A stretch of 64,000 bases of DNA from contig JANQPL010000014.1 of NCBI GenBank assembly GCA_028289425.1, positions 58,170-122,169 on the forward strand. Reading direction: 5' to 3'. How positions within the stretch are numbered: the stretch's first letter is position 1; every line of letters starts with the position of its first letter. The position numbers and the translations under genes are program-made. Below, in pieces: positions 33,488 through 42,712 of the stretch. Source of the DNA: Alphaproteobacteria bacterium (GTDB lineage Bacteria > Pseudomonadota > Alphaproteobacteria > JANQMY01). A model generated the notes under the pieces. The model was not told the DNA's origin. It worked only from the letters and a program-made list of their open reading frames with translations, and did not search any database.

Positions 33488-33982
33488 TTAGTCCTGAGTT
33501 AGCTCCGCGGCGCGGCGATTAAATCCGCCGGCCATTATTTCTTCAGCCCCGTGGCGCGTGAGGCAGTGAACACGCAGCTTGCCATCATGAACGTCCATCG
33601 TGACGGTGCCCGGCGTGAGCGAAATCGAGTTTCCAAGAATGGCCTGTCCGACAGGTCCAGGCGGAAGTGCGTCGAATTCGACGATGGTTGCACTGATGGG
33701 GAGTTTGGGGTGCAAGATCACGCGGGCCACCTCAAAGCTGGACTTTGCGATTTCCGGCAACAGCCAACTCCAGTATCGGGGCAAGCGGGAAATGACTTGG
33801 AGTGAAAAGACGGCGCGGTCAAAAAATCCGATGCGGACGGCAACCCACACACTCAGCAGGCAAGACACAACCCCTAGGCCGAGTATAAGGGGTTTGTAGA
33901 TGCCCGACCACGCCAACCAGGCAACCGCGAGGATCGCGAGTAACCCGAGTAACGAGCGTATGCGAATTGATGGTGAATCCAC
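33488..33982 (-). CDS. mnhE: Mrp-type antiporter subunit E
   Basis: A 164-residue protein of the MnhE/PhaE family: two N-terminal helices (LLGLLAILAVAWLAWSGIYKPLILGLGVVSCLLSVWVAVRIG), then the conserved soluble half RLPRYWSWLLPEIAKSSFEVARVILHP, ATIVEFDALPPGPVGQAILGNSISLTPGTVTMDV and LRVHCL. The GTG at 33982 with GGAGGGAGG about 8 bp upstream is a clear start; the open frame continues to 34231 but the added residues do not resemble the family. It is the first gene of the antiporter operon. Confidence 0.88.
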   Translation of the reverse strand: MDSPSIRIRSLLGLLAILAVAWLAWSGIYKPLILGLGVVSCLLSVWVAVRIGFFDRAVFSLQVISRLPRYWSWLLPEIAKSSFEVARVILHPKLPISATIVEFDALPPGPVGQAILGNSISLTPGTVTMDVHDGKLRVHCLTRHGAEEIMAGGFNRRAAELTQD

Positions 33983-34514
33983 TGCCGAGCCTCCCTCCAA
34001 AATTCTAGAGTTGTATGCTGGGTTCGCTTGCCAAGGCAAGACCTGACGAGTCAACTCTTGCGCGAGAGCTGAGAATGTAATTATCGGCTCGAAGCGGATG
34101 ACAGTGGAGGCAGATTGAGTGTCGGGTCCACAGCGAATCTCGGACCGTAGACATCGATCAGACCAACCCAATGACCACTGTTTTTGAATGTCATCCAGAT
34201 TTACCCCACCCCGTCCACGTGTATCGGCCACCTCGCGTTCGAAAGGTAATCCATTAGAATGTGATCGGATTCAATCTAGATCAGATTTGCTCTAGCAACG
34301 AAGGCGCCGCTCGCAGAAGATTGTCTGTTCAGGCTGTGGCTCCAAACGAAGCCGTTTGCGGGAGGCCGTATCGACTTCACCGGAGCCGGGGTCGGCGCGC
34401 ACTCTGTGGAGGAAAGCAGCCTATGCATTGTTCCTGTGGCCGCGACTTTTAGACTCCCCCTTTCCTGATGCTGCGCATAGGACGGCGTGGTCAAAAAGCG
34501 TTCGGCAAACACCC
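33983..34514. other. Gene-free stretch upstream of the antiporter operon
   Basis: About 530 bases without a supportable gene. It should carry the promoter of the mnhE-first operon and the terminal region of the atu-like operon coming from the right. Small frames here lack domains or ribosome sites, and I see no repeat of note. Confidence 0.4.
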
Positions 34515-35381
34515 CTAACGGTCAGGCGCATCAAATGAGAATTCCGGCACCTCTTCGGCTTCCGAACCATCAAAGCCAGCCATCACCTCCTGGTTCCTGT
34601 GCTCGACCATCGCCGCAAGGTTCGCGTGAGTGAAAATATAGGGTTTGTTCCGTTTGATCCCGGTGACAACTTGCTGCCCGACGATGTCGGCCGACAATCC
34701 TTCCTTTTGATACATCTGATGCACTTCATCTAAATCAATAGCCGGCTGTCGCCCGTCCGAAGTGTCAGACTGGTTGGCGAGCGACTTGATAATGTTGGTG
34801 GCAATCAGACCCGGACAAAGAACCGAAACACCGATCTTTTTTGGGGCGAGGTCTTTGCGGGCAACCTCGCTCAAGCCCACCACGGCGAATTTGGAAGCCG
34901 CGTAAGCCGCTTGGCCCGGCATTGTCGCCATACCCAGAATGGACGCCGTGTTAACAATGTGCCCTTCTTCCTCATGTGAGGTCATGAGGGGGAGAAAACA
35001 CTGCAGACCGTTGACGACCCCCATCAGATTGATGCCCAGGCACCTGTCCCAATCTGCATAGGCTAGTTCGTGAATGGCGCCACCGCTGGCGATGCCCGCA
35101 TTGTTACAGAGAATATGCACATTGCCGAAATCGCGCTGAACGTTATTCGCCGTTTCAAGCATGCGGGTCCTGTCGGTCACGTCGACGACATAGTGCTGTA
35201 TACTGACAGTCCGTGAATCGAGGTTCGCTGCGGCATTTTGCAAGCCGTCGCGTTCCACGTCCAGCATGGCCACATTCACGCCTTCCGCAATCAGCGCACG
35301 TGTTATGCCAAGGCCTATGCCCGATGCGGCGCCTGTGACGATGGCTGTTTTGTTAATTAGTTGATCCATGGCTCTGTCCAT
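34515..35381 (-). CDS. Short-chain dehydrogenase, last gene of atu-like operon
   Basis: A 288-residue classical SDR: TAIVTGAASGIGLGIT (TGxxxGxG), NNAGIA, Ser in NTASILGMAT, and YAASK. The C-terminal extension PEFSFDAPDR is specific. ATG 35381 is preceded by AAGGA 5 bp upstream and lies within 25 bp of the upstream gene's stop. Probable NAD(P)-linked alcohol or 3-hydroxyacyl oxidoreductase of the isoprenoid pathway. In Pseudomonas atu clusters two SDRs (AtuB, AtuG) are present; this is one of two here. Confidence 0.85.
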   Translation of the reverse strand: MDRAMDQLINKTAIVTGAASGIGLGITRALIAEGVNVAMLDVERDGLQNAAANLDSRTVSIQHYVVDVTDRTRMLETANNVQRDFGNVHILCNNAGIASGGAIHELAYADWDRCLGINLMGVVNGLQCFLPLMTSHEEEGHIVNTASILGMATMPGQAAYAASKFAVVGLSEVARKDLAPKKIGVSVLCPGLIATNIIKSLANQSDTSDGRQPAIDLDEVHQMYQKEGLSADIVGQQVVTGIKRNKPYIFTHANLAAMVEHRNQEVMAGFDGSEAEEVPEFSFDAPDR

Positions 35382-35403
35382 ACTGTCCTTGAATGAGTTT
35401 GAC

Positions 35404-36270
35404 CTACGCGTCCTCGACCAATCCGCGAAGCGCCTGACCGATATTCTGGGGATGTTCGGATGAGGAAAAATCGACGACCCTCGGCCACCCTTCGGCCACG
35501 TCGCCGATCGTGATTTTTTCTCGGCCGCCAAGGGCCAGGCCCTTACTGCGTTCCCATCTCAACTTCTTGAACCGGCCCGCCGCCGCTTCGAAAAGCCCGC
35601 CGCTTTCCTGGCACGTCATATGGGCAAGATAGGCAACCAGCGGCGCAACATGATCCGGCTTGATTTTGGGACGAATTTCGTCAGTGAGCGTTGAATCGTT
35701 CATTTCGGTCGCACCAAAGGGGGCAACGCAATTGCATCGGATATCCACTTTCGCGCCCTCTAACGCGACGGTGCGGCACAATCCATACAGCCCCATCTTG
35801 GCCGCGGCATAGTTGGATTGTCCGAAGTTTCCGTATAGTCCGGCAGCTGAGGAGATGAATACAAGCCGACCGCCGCCCTGTTTCTGAAAAAAGGGCCACG
35901 CGGCTTTGCTGAGGAGGAAAGCGCTCTTTAGGTGGACATTGAGGACTGAATCCCATTGGTCGGAAGTCATTTTCGCCAACGTCTTGTCCCGCACAAACCC
36001 GGCATTGTGAATCACCGCATCCAAACGCCCGGCCGTCTCAACCGATTGTTTCACGAGAGTCTCTGCCTCTTCAGCACGGCACGGCATGTGAACCGCCCGC
36101 CCACCCAGTCCCGAGATCTCGGCTACGGTTTCGTCCCCGTGCGTTCCATCGCCCGTACTGTTGACAACAACCGTCGCCCCAGCCTTTGCAAGGCACAAGG
36201 CAAACGCTTTCCCTAATCCCCGGCTTGAGCCGGTGACAAGAACCACTCTATCGGTGAAATCCATGGTCAC
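35404..36270 (-). CDS. Short-chain dehydrogenase (multifunctional-enzyme-2-like)
   Basis: A 288-residue SDR: VVLVTGSSRGLGKAFA, NAGFVRDKTLAKM, Ser in FISSAAGLYG, YAAAK, and a C-terminal region LFEAAAGRFKKLRWERSKG followed by GREKITIGDVAEGWP like the (3R)-hydroxyacyl-CoA dehydrogenase unit of peroxisomal multifunctional enzymes. Those oxidise 3-hydroxyacyl-CoA with NAD+. It overlaps the atuA gene by 4 bp. ATG 36264 is an alternative start. The linked tail supports acyl-CoA substrates. Confidence 0.85.
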   Translation of the reverse strand: MTMDFTDRVVLVTGSSRGLGKAFALCLAKAGATVVVNSTGDGTHGDETVAEISGLGGRAVHMPCRAEEAETLVKQSVETAGRLDAVIHNAGFVRDKTLAKMTSDQWDSVLNVHLKSAFLLSKAAWPFFQKQGGGRLVFISSAAGLYGNFGQSNYAAAKMGLYGLCRTVALEGAKVDIRCNCVAPFGATEMNDSTLTDEIRPKIKPDHVAPLVAYLAHMTCQESGGLFEAAAGRFKKLRWERSKGLALGGREKITIGDVAEGWPRVVDFSSSEHPQNIGQALRGLVEDA

Positions 36271-38081
36271 GTCCGGGCGCCATGAGAGAAGGAAGGGGCC
36301 TGGTTTCGGCGCCCGTCCGCAAGCAGCGTCTGGGGCACATCAATATGTTTTGCGCGCAAATATTCGCCCAGGGATTTCGCCTGTCGGTCGAGCCGGCCGT
36401 TTGACGCCGCGCCCGTGCCGAGGATGCCATTAATGACGAAGTTTAAGGCTCTCAGATTTGGCAGTTCGTACCGTTGGATCTCAAACGCAGCCAAATCAGG
36501 GCACAGGTTCTTGAACCTCTGGGGCGTTAGGAACTCGCGCAGGAAACTGGAGGCTTCATCGCTGCGTGCCCAAACACCACAATTAGCATTGCCGCCCTTG
36601 TCGCCGGACCGGGTGCCAAAGAGACGTCCGAACGGGATCGTTGTGGTGGGACCACTTGGTGGCGGCAGACCTCTATCTGGTATTCGCTGATAGTCTGTAT
36701 CTTCCAAATCCAGTCTTTGTGTCGGCAAAACATCGACTGTCTTGCCGTTCATATGTACGTTTTCAGTGATATGCCGGCTGCTGATGAGCGCCGGCCAATG
36801 GACCGTTACCGGCTTTCCATTAAAGCCGGCTGCGCCGCGTCCCGTATTGCCCGGCACACAAGCCAACCCGAGTTCCGTAATTCTCGCTGTGAATAAGCGG
36901 CCGAGTTTCTCGGGATCTGCGGACGTCACCGTGATCCGCAAGGCGGCATGCGCCACTTCGTTTGTCGCCGGATCTTCCTTATCACTGCGGATCAATTGCA
37001 CGTCCACGGCATCGAACTGCTCCCGACCGCCAAGATTGTGAAATATCTGGTCCAGATAGAGATCGGCTTTTTTTTCAATGTCGAGGCCCGTGAGAAGCAC
37101 TTCCGCACTCTGCTTCGCGGGCCCCAGCGTGTTGATGCACACTTTGTGCGTCGGCGGTGGACTGCTGCCGCGGGTGCCACTTATCCGAACGCGGTCGTCG
37201 CCCGCCTGTTTCACAGTCATCGTATCGAAATGCGCCACCACATCAGGGTTTTCATAAGCAGGCGAGGAAATTTCATAAAGAAGTTGGGCCGTGACGGTGC
37301 CGACAGAAACCAATCCACCTGTGCCCGGATGTTTTGTGATGGTGAAGCTTCCATCCGGCTCGAGTTCCGCGATCGGATAGCCCATGTTTCGAAAGCTTGG
37401 CACGTCCTCAAAGAAGGCATAGTTGCCGCCGCAACACTGAGCGCCGCACTCTATGATATGGCCGGCCGCCAGGGCACCGGCCAGCGCGTCATAATCGTTG
37501 CGCTGCCAATGGAAGTGCCATGCCGCAGGGCCAATCACCAGCGCCGCATCTGTCACACGCGGGCAAATCACAATGTCCGCCCCCTGATCGAGCGCTTCTT
37601 TGATCCCCCAGGCGCCCAGATAGACATTCGCCGTCAGAATCTTCTGGCCCGATTTAGATAATGGCATGTCAGAATCAAGGTTGATGAATGGTTCGCCTTG
37701 ATCGGTCAGATGATCCAACTTGGGCAACAAATCGTCGCCGTCGATGTACGCAACCTTCGCATCCAAGCCCTGCTCGGCGAGTATCTCTTCCACTTGGCGC
37801 GCCATGGATTTGGGATTGAGCCCACCTGCATTGGAAACGATCTTGATACCTTGACCGATACAGGCGCGCGCGACTTCCGACACCTGCTTCAAAAACGTGC
37901 CCACATATCCCATGTCCTCGCCACGGGTAGCCCGTTGGCTGTGCAGGATCGACATGGTCAGTTCGGCAAGGTAATCGCCGGTGAGGACGTCAATCGGCCC
38001 GCCTTCGACCATCTCCCGGGCGGCGGCCAGCCGGTCGCCATAAAACCCACTACAATTTGCTATTCGGATGATGTCTGACAC
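36267..38081 (-). CDS. atuA: AtuA-family (DUF1446) acyclic terpene utilisation protein
   Basis: A 604-residue protein of the AtuA/DUF1446 family: IRIANCSGFYGDRLAAAREMVEGGPIDVLTGDYLAELTM at the N-terminus, IKIVSNAGGLNPKSMA, ADIVICPRVTDAALVIGPAAWHFHW and CGAQCCGGNYAFF. The last 110 residues match the small C-terminal AtuA domain (GTRSGDKGGNANCGVWAR). The biochemical role of AtuA is not established, but it is required for citronellol/geraniol growth in Pseudomonas. Operon position between enoyl-CoA hydratase and SDR supports this. I use the symbol by family only. Confidence 0.85.
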   Translation of the reverse strand: MSDIIRIANCSGFYGDRLAAAREMVEGGPIDVLTGDYLAELTMSILHSQRATRGEDMGYVGTFLKQVSEVARACIGQGIKIVSNAGGLNPKSMARQVEEILAEQGLDAKVAYIDGDDLLPKLDHLTDQGEPFINLDSDMPLSKSGQKILTANVYLGAWGIKEALDQGADIVICPRVTDAALVIGPAAWHFHWQRNDYDALAGALAAGHIIECGAQCCGGNYAFFEDVPSFRNMGYPIAELEPDGSFTITKHPGTGGLVSVGTVTAQLLYEISSPAYENPDVVAHFDTMTVKQAGDDRVRISGTRGSSPPPTHKVCINTLGPAKQSAEVLLTGLDIEKKADLYLDQIFHNLGGREQFDAVDVQLIRSDKEDPATNEVAHAALRITVTSADPEKLGRLFTARITELGLACVPGNTGRGAAGFNGKPVTVHWPALISSRHITENVHMNGKTVDVLPTQRLDLEDTDYQRIPDRGLPPPSGPTTTIPFGRLFGTRSGDKGGNANCGVWARSDEASSFLREFLTPQRFKNLCPDLAAFEIQRYELPNLRALNFVINGILGTGAASNGRLDRQAKSLGEYLRAKHIDVPQTLLADGRRNQAPSFSHGART

Positions 38082-38090
38082 GCCACCGCC

Positions 38091-38861
38091 TCAATCCTCC
38101 GGTACCCAACTCGGTTTACGCCGTTCCCGAAACGCGGCCATGCCTTCCGCCGCTTCTTCGGTCCGGAACATCCGCGCACTCCATTCTTCCGTTGCTTCAA
38201 ATCCTTGCTGGAGCGGCAGTTCCGACACGCGGCGCACAAGCTTCTTGCATTCGACAACGGCGTTGGGACCGCCTTGCGCAATCATGTTTGCTACGTCATC
38301 CACCGCGTCTGCTAGCCGATCGCCCTCGACGGCTGTATGTGCAAGGCCCATCTGGACGGCAGCCTGGCCATCAAACCGCTCCCCGGTGAGGAACAATTTC
38401 ATGGCCTGGTGGCGGCCCAATTTGGGCAGGCACACGACCGAAATTATCGCCGGGATGACCCCGATGCGCACTTCACTGAAGCTGAATTGCGCATCCTTGT
38501 TGGCGATGACGATGTCGGACGCGGCCACCAGGCCCAGCCCCCCGCCAAACGCAACCCCATTCACAGCGGCGATGACCGGCTTTGGGCTTTCCAAGATCGC
38601 ATTGAGCAAATCGACGAAAGTTACTGTACGGACGGATGAGTCTGTTCGGCTGCCTTTCAAATCGGCGCCCGCGCAAAACGCCGGCCCGGTGCCGGTAATC
38701 ACAATGGACCGCACGGCGTCATTGGCGTTGCAGGCCCGCAAATGGTCGTAGAGCGACGCGACGAGTTCGAGGGATATGGCGTTGCGGTTCTCGGGCCGGT
38801 TCATTGTGATCCACGCAGCACCGCCACGGATCTCACACAGGGTCACTTCGGCGGTCGTCAT
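38091..38861 (-). CDS. Enoyl-CoA hydratase/isomerase (crotonase fold), AtuE-like
   Basis: A 256-residue crotonase: AWITMNRPENRNAIS, CAGADLKG (oxyanion hole), AAVNGVAFGGGLGLVAASDIVIA and FSEVRIGVIPAI with the catalytic Glu in SEVRIG. Length is standard. It overlaps the carboxylase alpha gene by 4 bp. In atu clusters this position is isohexenylglutaconyl-CoA hydratase (AtuE), acting after geranyl-CoA carboxylation; here the substrate may differ. Confidence 0.88.
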   Translation of the reverse strand: MTTAEVTLCEIRGGAAWITMNRPENRNAISLELVASLYDHLRACNANDAVRSIVITGTGPAFCAGADLKGSRTDSSVRTVTFVDLLNAILESPKPVIAAVNGVAFGGGLGLVAASDIVIANKDAQFSFSEVRIGVIPAIISVVCLPKLGRHQAMKLFLTGERFDGQAAVQMGLAHTAVEGDRLADAVDDVANMIAQGGPNAVVECKKLVRRVSELPLQQGFEATEEWSARMFRTEEAAEGMAAFRERRKPSWVPED

Positions 38862-40843
38862 AGACGTGTCTCCCCTTCCGCCAAGGTGATAAGCATTTCG
38901 CCGTTCTTGACCTGATCGCCCGCGGCGACCAGCACTTCAGCTACGACGCCATCTCTCGGGGCCGAGATGCTGTGTTCCATTTTCATGGCTTCTAAAACAA
39001 CAAGCACGTCGTTTGTGCGGACGGCGTCACCCACACTCACCGCCACTTTGCGCACCGCCGCCGGCATGGGGGCAGCCAGGCCACCATCTTTACCATCTAG
39101 ATCCGGCTGCGGATAACGCGGCTTTTCGACAATGTCGATGCCGCCACGGGAGGTGTGCACAAACCAGGTGCTTCCGGATTTCTCAACGCGAAACCCCTTC
39201 CGCTGTCCGTCTATCGCAGCGTCAACGATGCCTCCTCCACAACGATGCATCTCGACGATCACCTCTTGGCCGTCTGCGACAAATCCAAAGGTGCCGTCGC
39301 GCAGCCTGCGGTATTCGACGGTGAGGTCATTCGATGCAACTTTGAAATCATAACGCTCCATTGGCATGGTCGAATTCCGCCAGCCGCTGGGTATCGATCG
39401 CATGACCTTCGTATTGGCCCGGCGCTGTGCTTGACTTTCCGCCGCAACGGCAATCACTGATTCAACCATTTCCCGGCGTGAAAGCGCACGCACAGGATTC
39501 GGCCGTACTCGTTCGATGAAATCGGTCGTTGTGTCTCCGTCGAGGAATTCCGGTGCGCGCAGCGTATTGACGAGAAAATCGCGATTTGTCGTCAGGCCGT
39601 GAATGCGGGTCGTTTCAAGGACGTGGGCGAGCCGGGACGCCGCTTCACGCCGGGTTGGCGCATGCACAATAACTTTGGCAATCATCGGGTCGAACTCGGT
39701 TCCGATCACGCTGCCGGTTTCGACGCCCGCATCGAACCGCGCCGTTCCGACGGAGGAAGGCTCCCATGCAACAATGGGCCCGGGCGACGGTAAAAAGCCG
39801 TTATCGGGATCTTCCGCGTAGAGACGGGCTTCGACGGCATGACCGTCAATTGCAAGATCCTCCTGCTCAAACGACAAGGGCTCTCCTTCAGCAACGCGGA
39901 TTTGTTCGCGTACCAGGTCCTTGCCGATTATTTCTTCAGTCACCGGATGTTCGACCTGGAGGCGGGCGTTGACTTCCAGAAACCAATACTCATCGCCGCT
40001 CACCAGAAATTCGACAGTGCCTGCAGAGGAGTACCCAAGACTTCGCGCCGCCGCGACCGCGGAGTCGCCCATACGCTGGCGCAAGCCCGCGGTCATCGCC
40101 GGGGACGGTGCTTCTTCGATGATTTTTTGGTGGCGGCGTTGAATTGAGCATTCCCGCTCAAAGCAATGGACGAGATTGCCGTGCAAATCCCCCAGGATCT
40201 GGATCTCGATGTGACGCGCCGCATCGAGCCACTTCTCCAGGAAAACAGTGTCATCGCCAAACGAACTGCCGGCCTCGCGCTTTGCGCTATCGATCGCTTG
40301 TGCGAGATCGGACTCATCTTCGACCACACGCATGCCGCGGCCCCCGCCACCGGCCGACGCCTTGACCAGAACGGGATAGCCGATTTGCAACGCCGCCTCT
40401 TTGACATCGACACCATCTGAGATTCTGATGGCTGGCAGGGTCGGCACACCCGCCTCCCGCATGATCCGCTTCGCGGAGAGCTTGTCGCCCATGAGGCCAA
40501 TCACCTCGGGGCGGGGGCCAATCCAAGCTAGGCCCTCATTAGTTACGGCCTCCGCAAACGCACGGGTCTCCGATAAGAACCCATAGCCGGGATGAACCGC
40601 ATTAGCACCGGCGCGTTGACACGCCTCCATAACTTTCGAGATGTCCAGATAGGTTTCGGAAACCGTACGGCCGCCCAGCGCGATTGCCAGATCTGCCTCT
40701 TTGACGAACGGGGCATCCGCATCGCCGTCCGCGTAAACCGCAATTGTGTTAATGCCCATGTCTTGGGCGGTACGAAAGATACGCCGGGCAATTTCGCCCC
40801 GGTTGGCAACGAGAAGGCTCCTGATAGGTTTCGTTACCGCCAC
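38858..40843 (-). CDS. Biotin-dependent acyl-CoA carboxylase alpha subunit
   Basis: A 661-residue biotin carboxylase-BCCP subunit (AtuF/LiuD/PccA type). Biotin carboxylase: LLVANRGEIARRIFRTA, GYGFLSE, KASAGGGGRGMRVV (ATP grasp loop), ERECSIQRRHQKIIEEAPS and NARLQVEHPVTEE. The C-terminus has the biotinylation site LEAMKMEHS. It overlaps the beta-subunit gene by 10 bp. It carboxylates biotin with ATP and bicarbonate in the cytoplasm; the beta subunit sets the acyl-CoA preference. A methylcrotonyl-, geranyl- or other branched acyl-CoA is likely. Confidence 0.92.
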   Translation of the reverse strand: MAVTKPIRSLLVANRGEIARRIFRTAQDMGINTIAVYADGDADAPFVKEADLAIALGGRTVSETYLDISKVMEACQRAGANAVHPGYGFLSETRAFAEAVTNEGLAWIGPRPEVIGLMGDKLSAKRIMREAGVPTLPAIRISDGVDVKEAALQIGYPVLVKASAGGGGRGMRVVEDESDLAQAIDSAKREAGSSFGDDTVFLEKWLDAARHIEIQILGDLHGNLVHCFERECSIQRRHQKIIEEAPSPAMTAGLRQRMGDSAVAAARSLGYSSAGTVEFLVSGDEYWFLEVNARLQVEHPVTEEIIGKDLVREQIRVAEGEPLSFEQEDLAIDGHAVEARLYAEDPDNGFLPSPGPIVAWEPSSVGTARFDAGVETGSVIGTEFDPMIAKVIVHAPTRREAASRLAHVLETTRIHGLTTNRDFLVNTLRAPEFLDGDTTTDFIERVRPNPVRALSRREMVESVIAVAAESQAQRRANTKVMRSIPSGWRNSTMPMERYDFKVASNDLTVEYRRLRDGTFGFVADGQEVIVEMHRCGGGIVDAAIDGQRKGFRVEKSGSTWFVHTSRGGIDIVEKPRYPQPDLDGKDGGLAAPMPAAVRKVAVSVGDAVRTNDVLVVLEAMKMEHSISAPRDGVVAEVLVAAGDQVKNGEMLITLAEGETRL

Positions 40844-42465
40844 GTGCCGAATTCCTTCGTGCCTTCGATCTTATTGTTACAGCATGCGGACAAAGACATG
40901 GCGATCACCGTCCGGGTGTCGCGCGGGTCTATCATGCCGTCATCCGATACTCGTGACGTTGCGAATAGGCCCTTTGAACGCTCCTCGGCCCAGTATTCGA
41001 CACGTGCAGCGCGCTGCGCGTCTGCCTCTTCATCGAACCGTTCCCCGCGGCGTTCGGCGGCCATGCGCCCAACGATACTCATGACGCCGGCCATTTGTTT
41101 CGGCCCCATCACGGCGATCTTCGAGAAAGGCCAGATATAGGTGAAGCGGGGCCCGAACGCGCGCCCGCTCATGCCGTAATTGCCCGCCCCATAGGACGCC
41201 GCCGTAATGATGGAAATGTGCGGTACCGTCGAATTGGAAACGGCGTTGATCATCTTTGAGCCGTTCTTGGTAATGCCGGCCTGTTCGTAATCCGTACCCA
41301 CAATGAAACCGGTGATGTTGTGCAGAAAGACCAGCGGCACATCGATCTGATTGCAAAGCTGAATGAACTGGGCGGCTTTTTCCGACGATTCAGGGAACAA
41401 TGCCCCATTGTTTCCAAGCACGCCTACGGGATATCCGTGCACCTTTGCCCAGCCGCAAATGAGCGTCGGCCCGTATTGCGACTTGAACTCTTCGAAATAC
41501 GAGCCATCGACAATCCGGGCGATCACATCGCGCATATCGAACGGCGTTCGCAGATCTTGCGACACCATACCCAGAAGATCTTCGGGATCGTATTTGGGCT
41601 CCTCAAAGTCCCCGTCGGGTTCCGGCCCAAACTTGCGCCAATTTAGATGACCAACCACTTCCCGGCAGATGCGAATCGCATCGCGCTCGTCGACAGCCAA
41701 ATAATCGCCCAAGCCTGAAATCTGCGTGTGCATCTCCGCACCGCCGAGGGCTTCTTCGTCTGCATCCTCGCCGGTTGCCATTTTCACCAAAGGGGGGCCA
41801 CCGAGAAACACCTTGGACTGTTGTTTGATGAAAATGTTGTAGTCACTCATGCCGGGCTGATATGCGCCACCCGCCGTCGATGATCCGAAAACGACCGAAA
41901 TGGTCGGTATACGTATCTTCGACAATTCGGTGATCTCGTAAAACAGCCGACCCGACTCGGCAAAATGCGCCAATTCCCGTTGAAGAGCCGCTTCCGGATC
42001 ACCCCCACCGCTGCCACCACGCAAATCACCGCCCGCCGATTCCACCAGTTGGATCAGCGGCAGCCTGTTCTCCCGCGCGATCTCAAGCCCGCGCATGAGT
42101 TTTTTTGTGTTGAAGGGGTTGAAAGCACCGGCCCGCACAGACGGATCGTGCCCTTGAATGACACATTCCACGTCGTTGACGACACCGATGCCCAAGACGA
42201 ATCCAGCGCCCACTTTGTAAGATGATCGCCACGCTGCGAATGGGCTGATCTCGAGAAACGGCGAATCTCTATCCAGGATCAAAGAGATTCGCTCTCGCAG
42301 CGGCATCTTGTTGCGCTTGGCAAGACGCGCCATCGCTTGTGGTCCGCCGCCTTCTGCCGCCTCGTCGCATAACCCCTGAAGAACCCCCAGGGCTTCGCGC
42401 ATATCGGTAACATTACCTCTAAAGGACTCGCTCTGCGTGTCCAAGTTTGATTGAAGAACCGGCAA
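40834..42465 (-). CDS. Acyl-CoA carboxylase beta subunit (carboxyltransferase)
   Basis: A 543-residue carboxyltransferase of the LiuB/AtuC type. Two crotonase-like halves are seen: FVLGIGVVNDVECVIQGHDPSVRAGAFNPFNTKKLMR and LVESAGGDLRGG, then GNNGALFPESSEKAAQFIQLCNQIDVPLVFLHNITGFIVG and GSKMINAVSNSTVPHISIITAASYGAGNYGMSGRAF. The TTG at 42465, after GGGGAGAAGG, gives the usual start LPVLQSNLD; TTG 42495 adds ten residues. It is first in a six-gene operon; an operator sits at 42502-42538. Confidence 0.9.
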   Translation of the reverse strand: MPVLQSNLDTQSESFRGNVTDMREALGVLQGLCDEAAEGGGPQAMARLAKRNKMPLRERISLILDRDSPFLEISPFAAWRSSYKVGAGFVLGIGVVNDVECVIQGHDPSVRAGAFNPFNTKKLMRGLEIARENRLPLIQLVESAGGDLRGGSGGGDPEAALQRELAHFAESGRLFYEITELSKIRIPTISVVFGSSTAGGAYQPGMSDYNIFIKQQSKVFLGGPPLVKMATGEDADEEALGGAEMHTQISGLGDYLAVDERDAIRICREVVGHLNWRKFGPEPDGDFEEPKYDPEDLLGMVSQDLRTPFDMRDVIARIVDGSYFEEFKSQYGPTLICGWAKVHGYPVGVLGNNGALFPESSEKAAQFIQLCNQIDVPLVFLHNITGFIVGTDYEQAGITKNGSKMINAVSNSTVPHISIITAASYGAGNYGMSGRAFGPRFTYIWPFSKIAVMGPKQMAGVMSIVGRMAAERRGERFDEEADAQRAARVEYWAEERSKGLFATSRVSDDGMIDPRDTRTVIAMSLSACCNNKIEGTKEFGTWR

Positions 42466-42501
42466 TCGCCCTTCTCCCCATATACTTTGGGGCAAACATT
42501 A

Positions 42502-42538
42502 GCATAAAAAAGTCCATCCGTAAGGTTTTTTTATGTGC
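42502..42538. promoter_or_regulatory. Operator 1 of the catabolic regulon (carboxylase/TetR divergent promoter)
   Basis: A palindromic site, AAAAAAGTCCATCCG then TAAGGTTTTTTT, in the gap between the carboxylase operon and the divergent TetR gene. It shares the core CCATCCG/GG and A/T-rich flanks with three other sites (51285-51317, 52544-52576, 54499-54530). Probably bound by the TetR regulator next door. Confidence 0.75.
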
Positions 42539-42712
42539 TAAAATGCTGCTTTGCAACTACTAGTCTAAATTTGCAGCAGATTCTGCCGCAGGTGTTGCGC
42601 GACAGTTGCAGGTCATGCGACTTCCAGAGAGTCCGAGCCCGACTGAGCGTGAGGCCGGCTGGTCAGTAGTCGCAATGTAAGCCCCACCTGCACAGCTCCA
42701 ACAAAGTTGACG

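Noticed and set aside
36948..37661. Plus-strand 237-residue frame inside atuA
   Set aside because: Shadow of the AtuA gene, with low-complexity composition and no motif.
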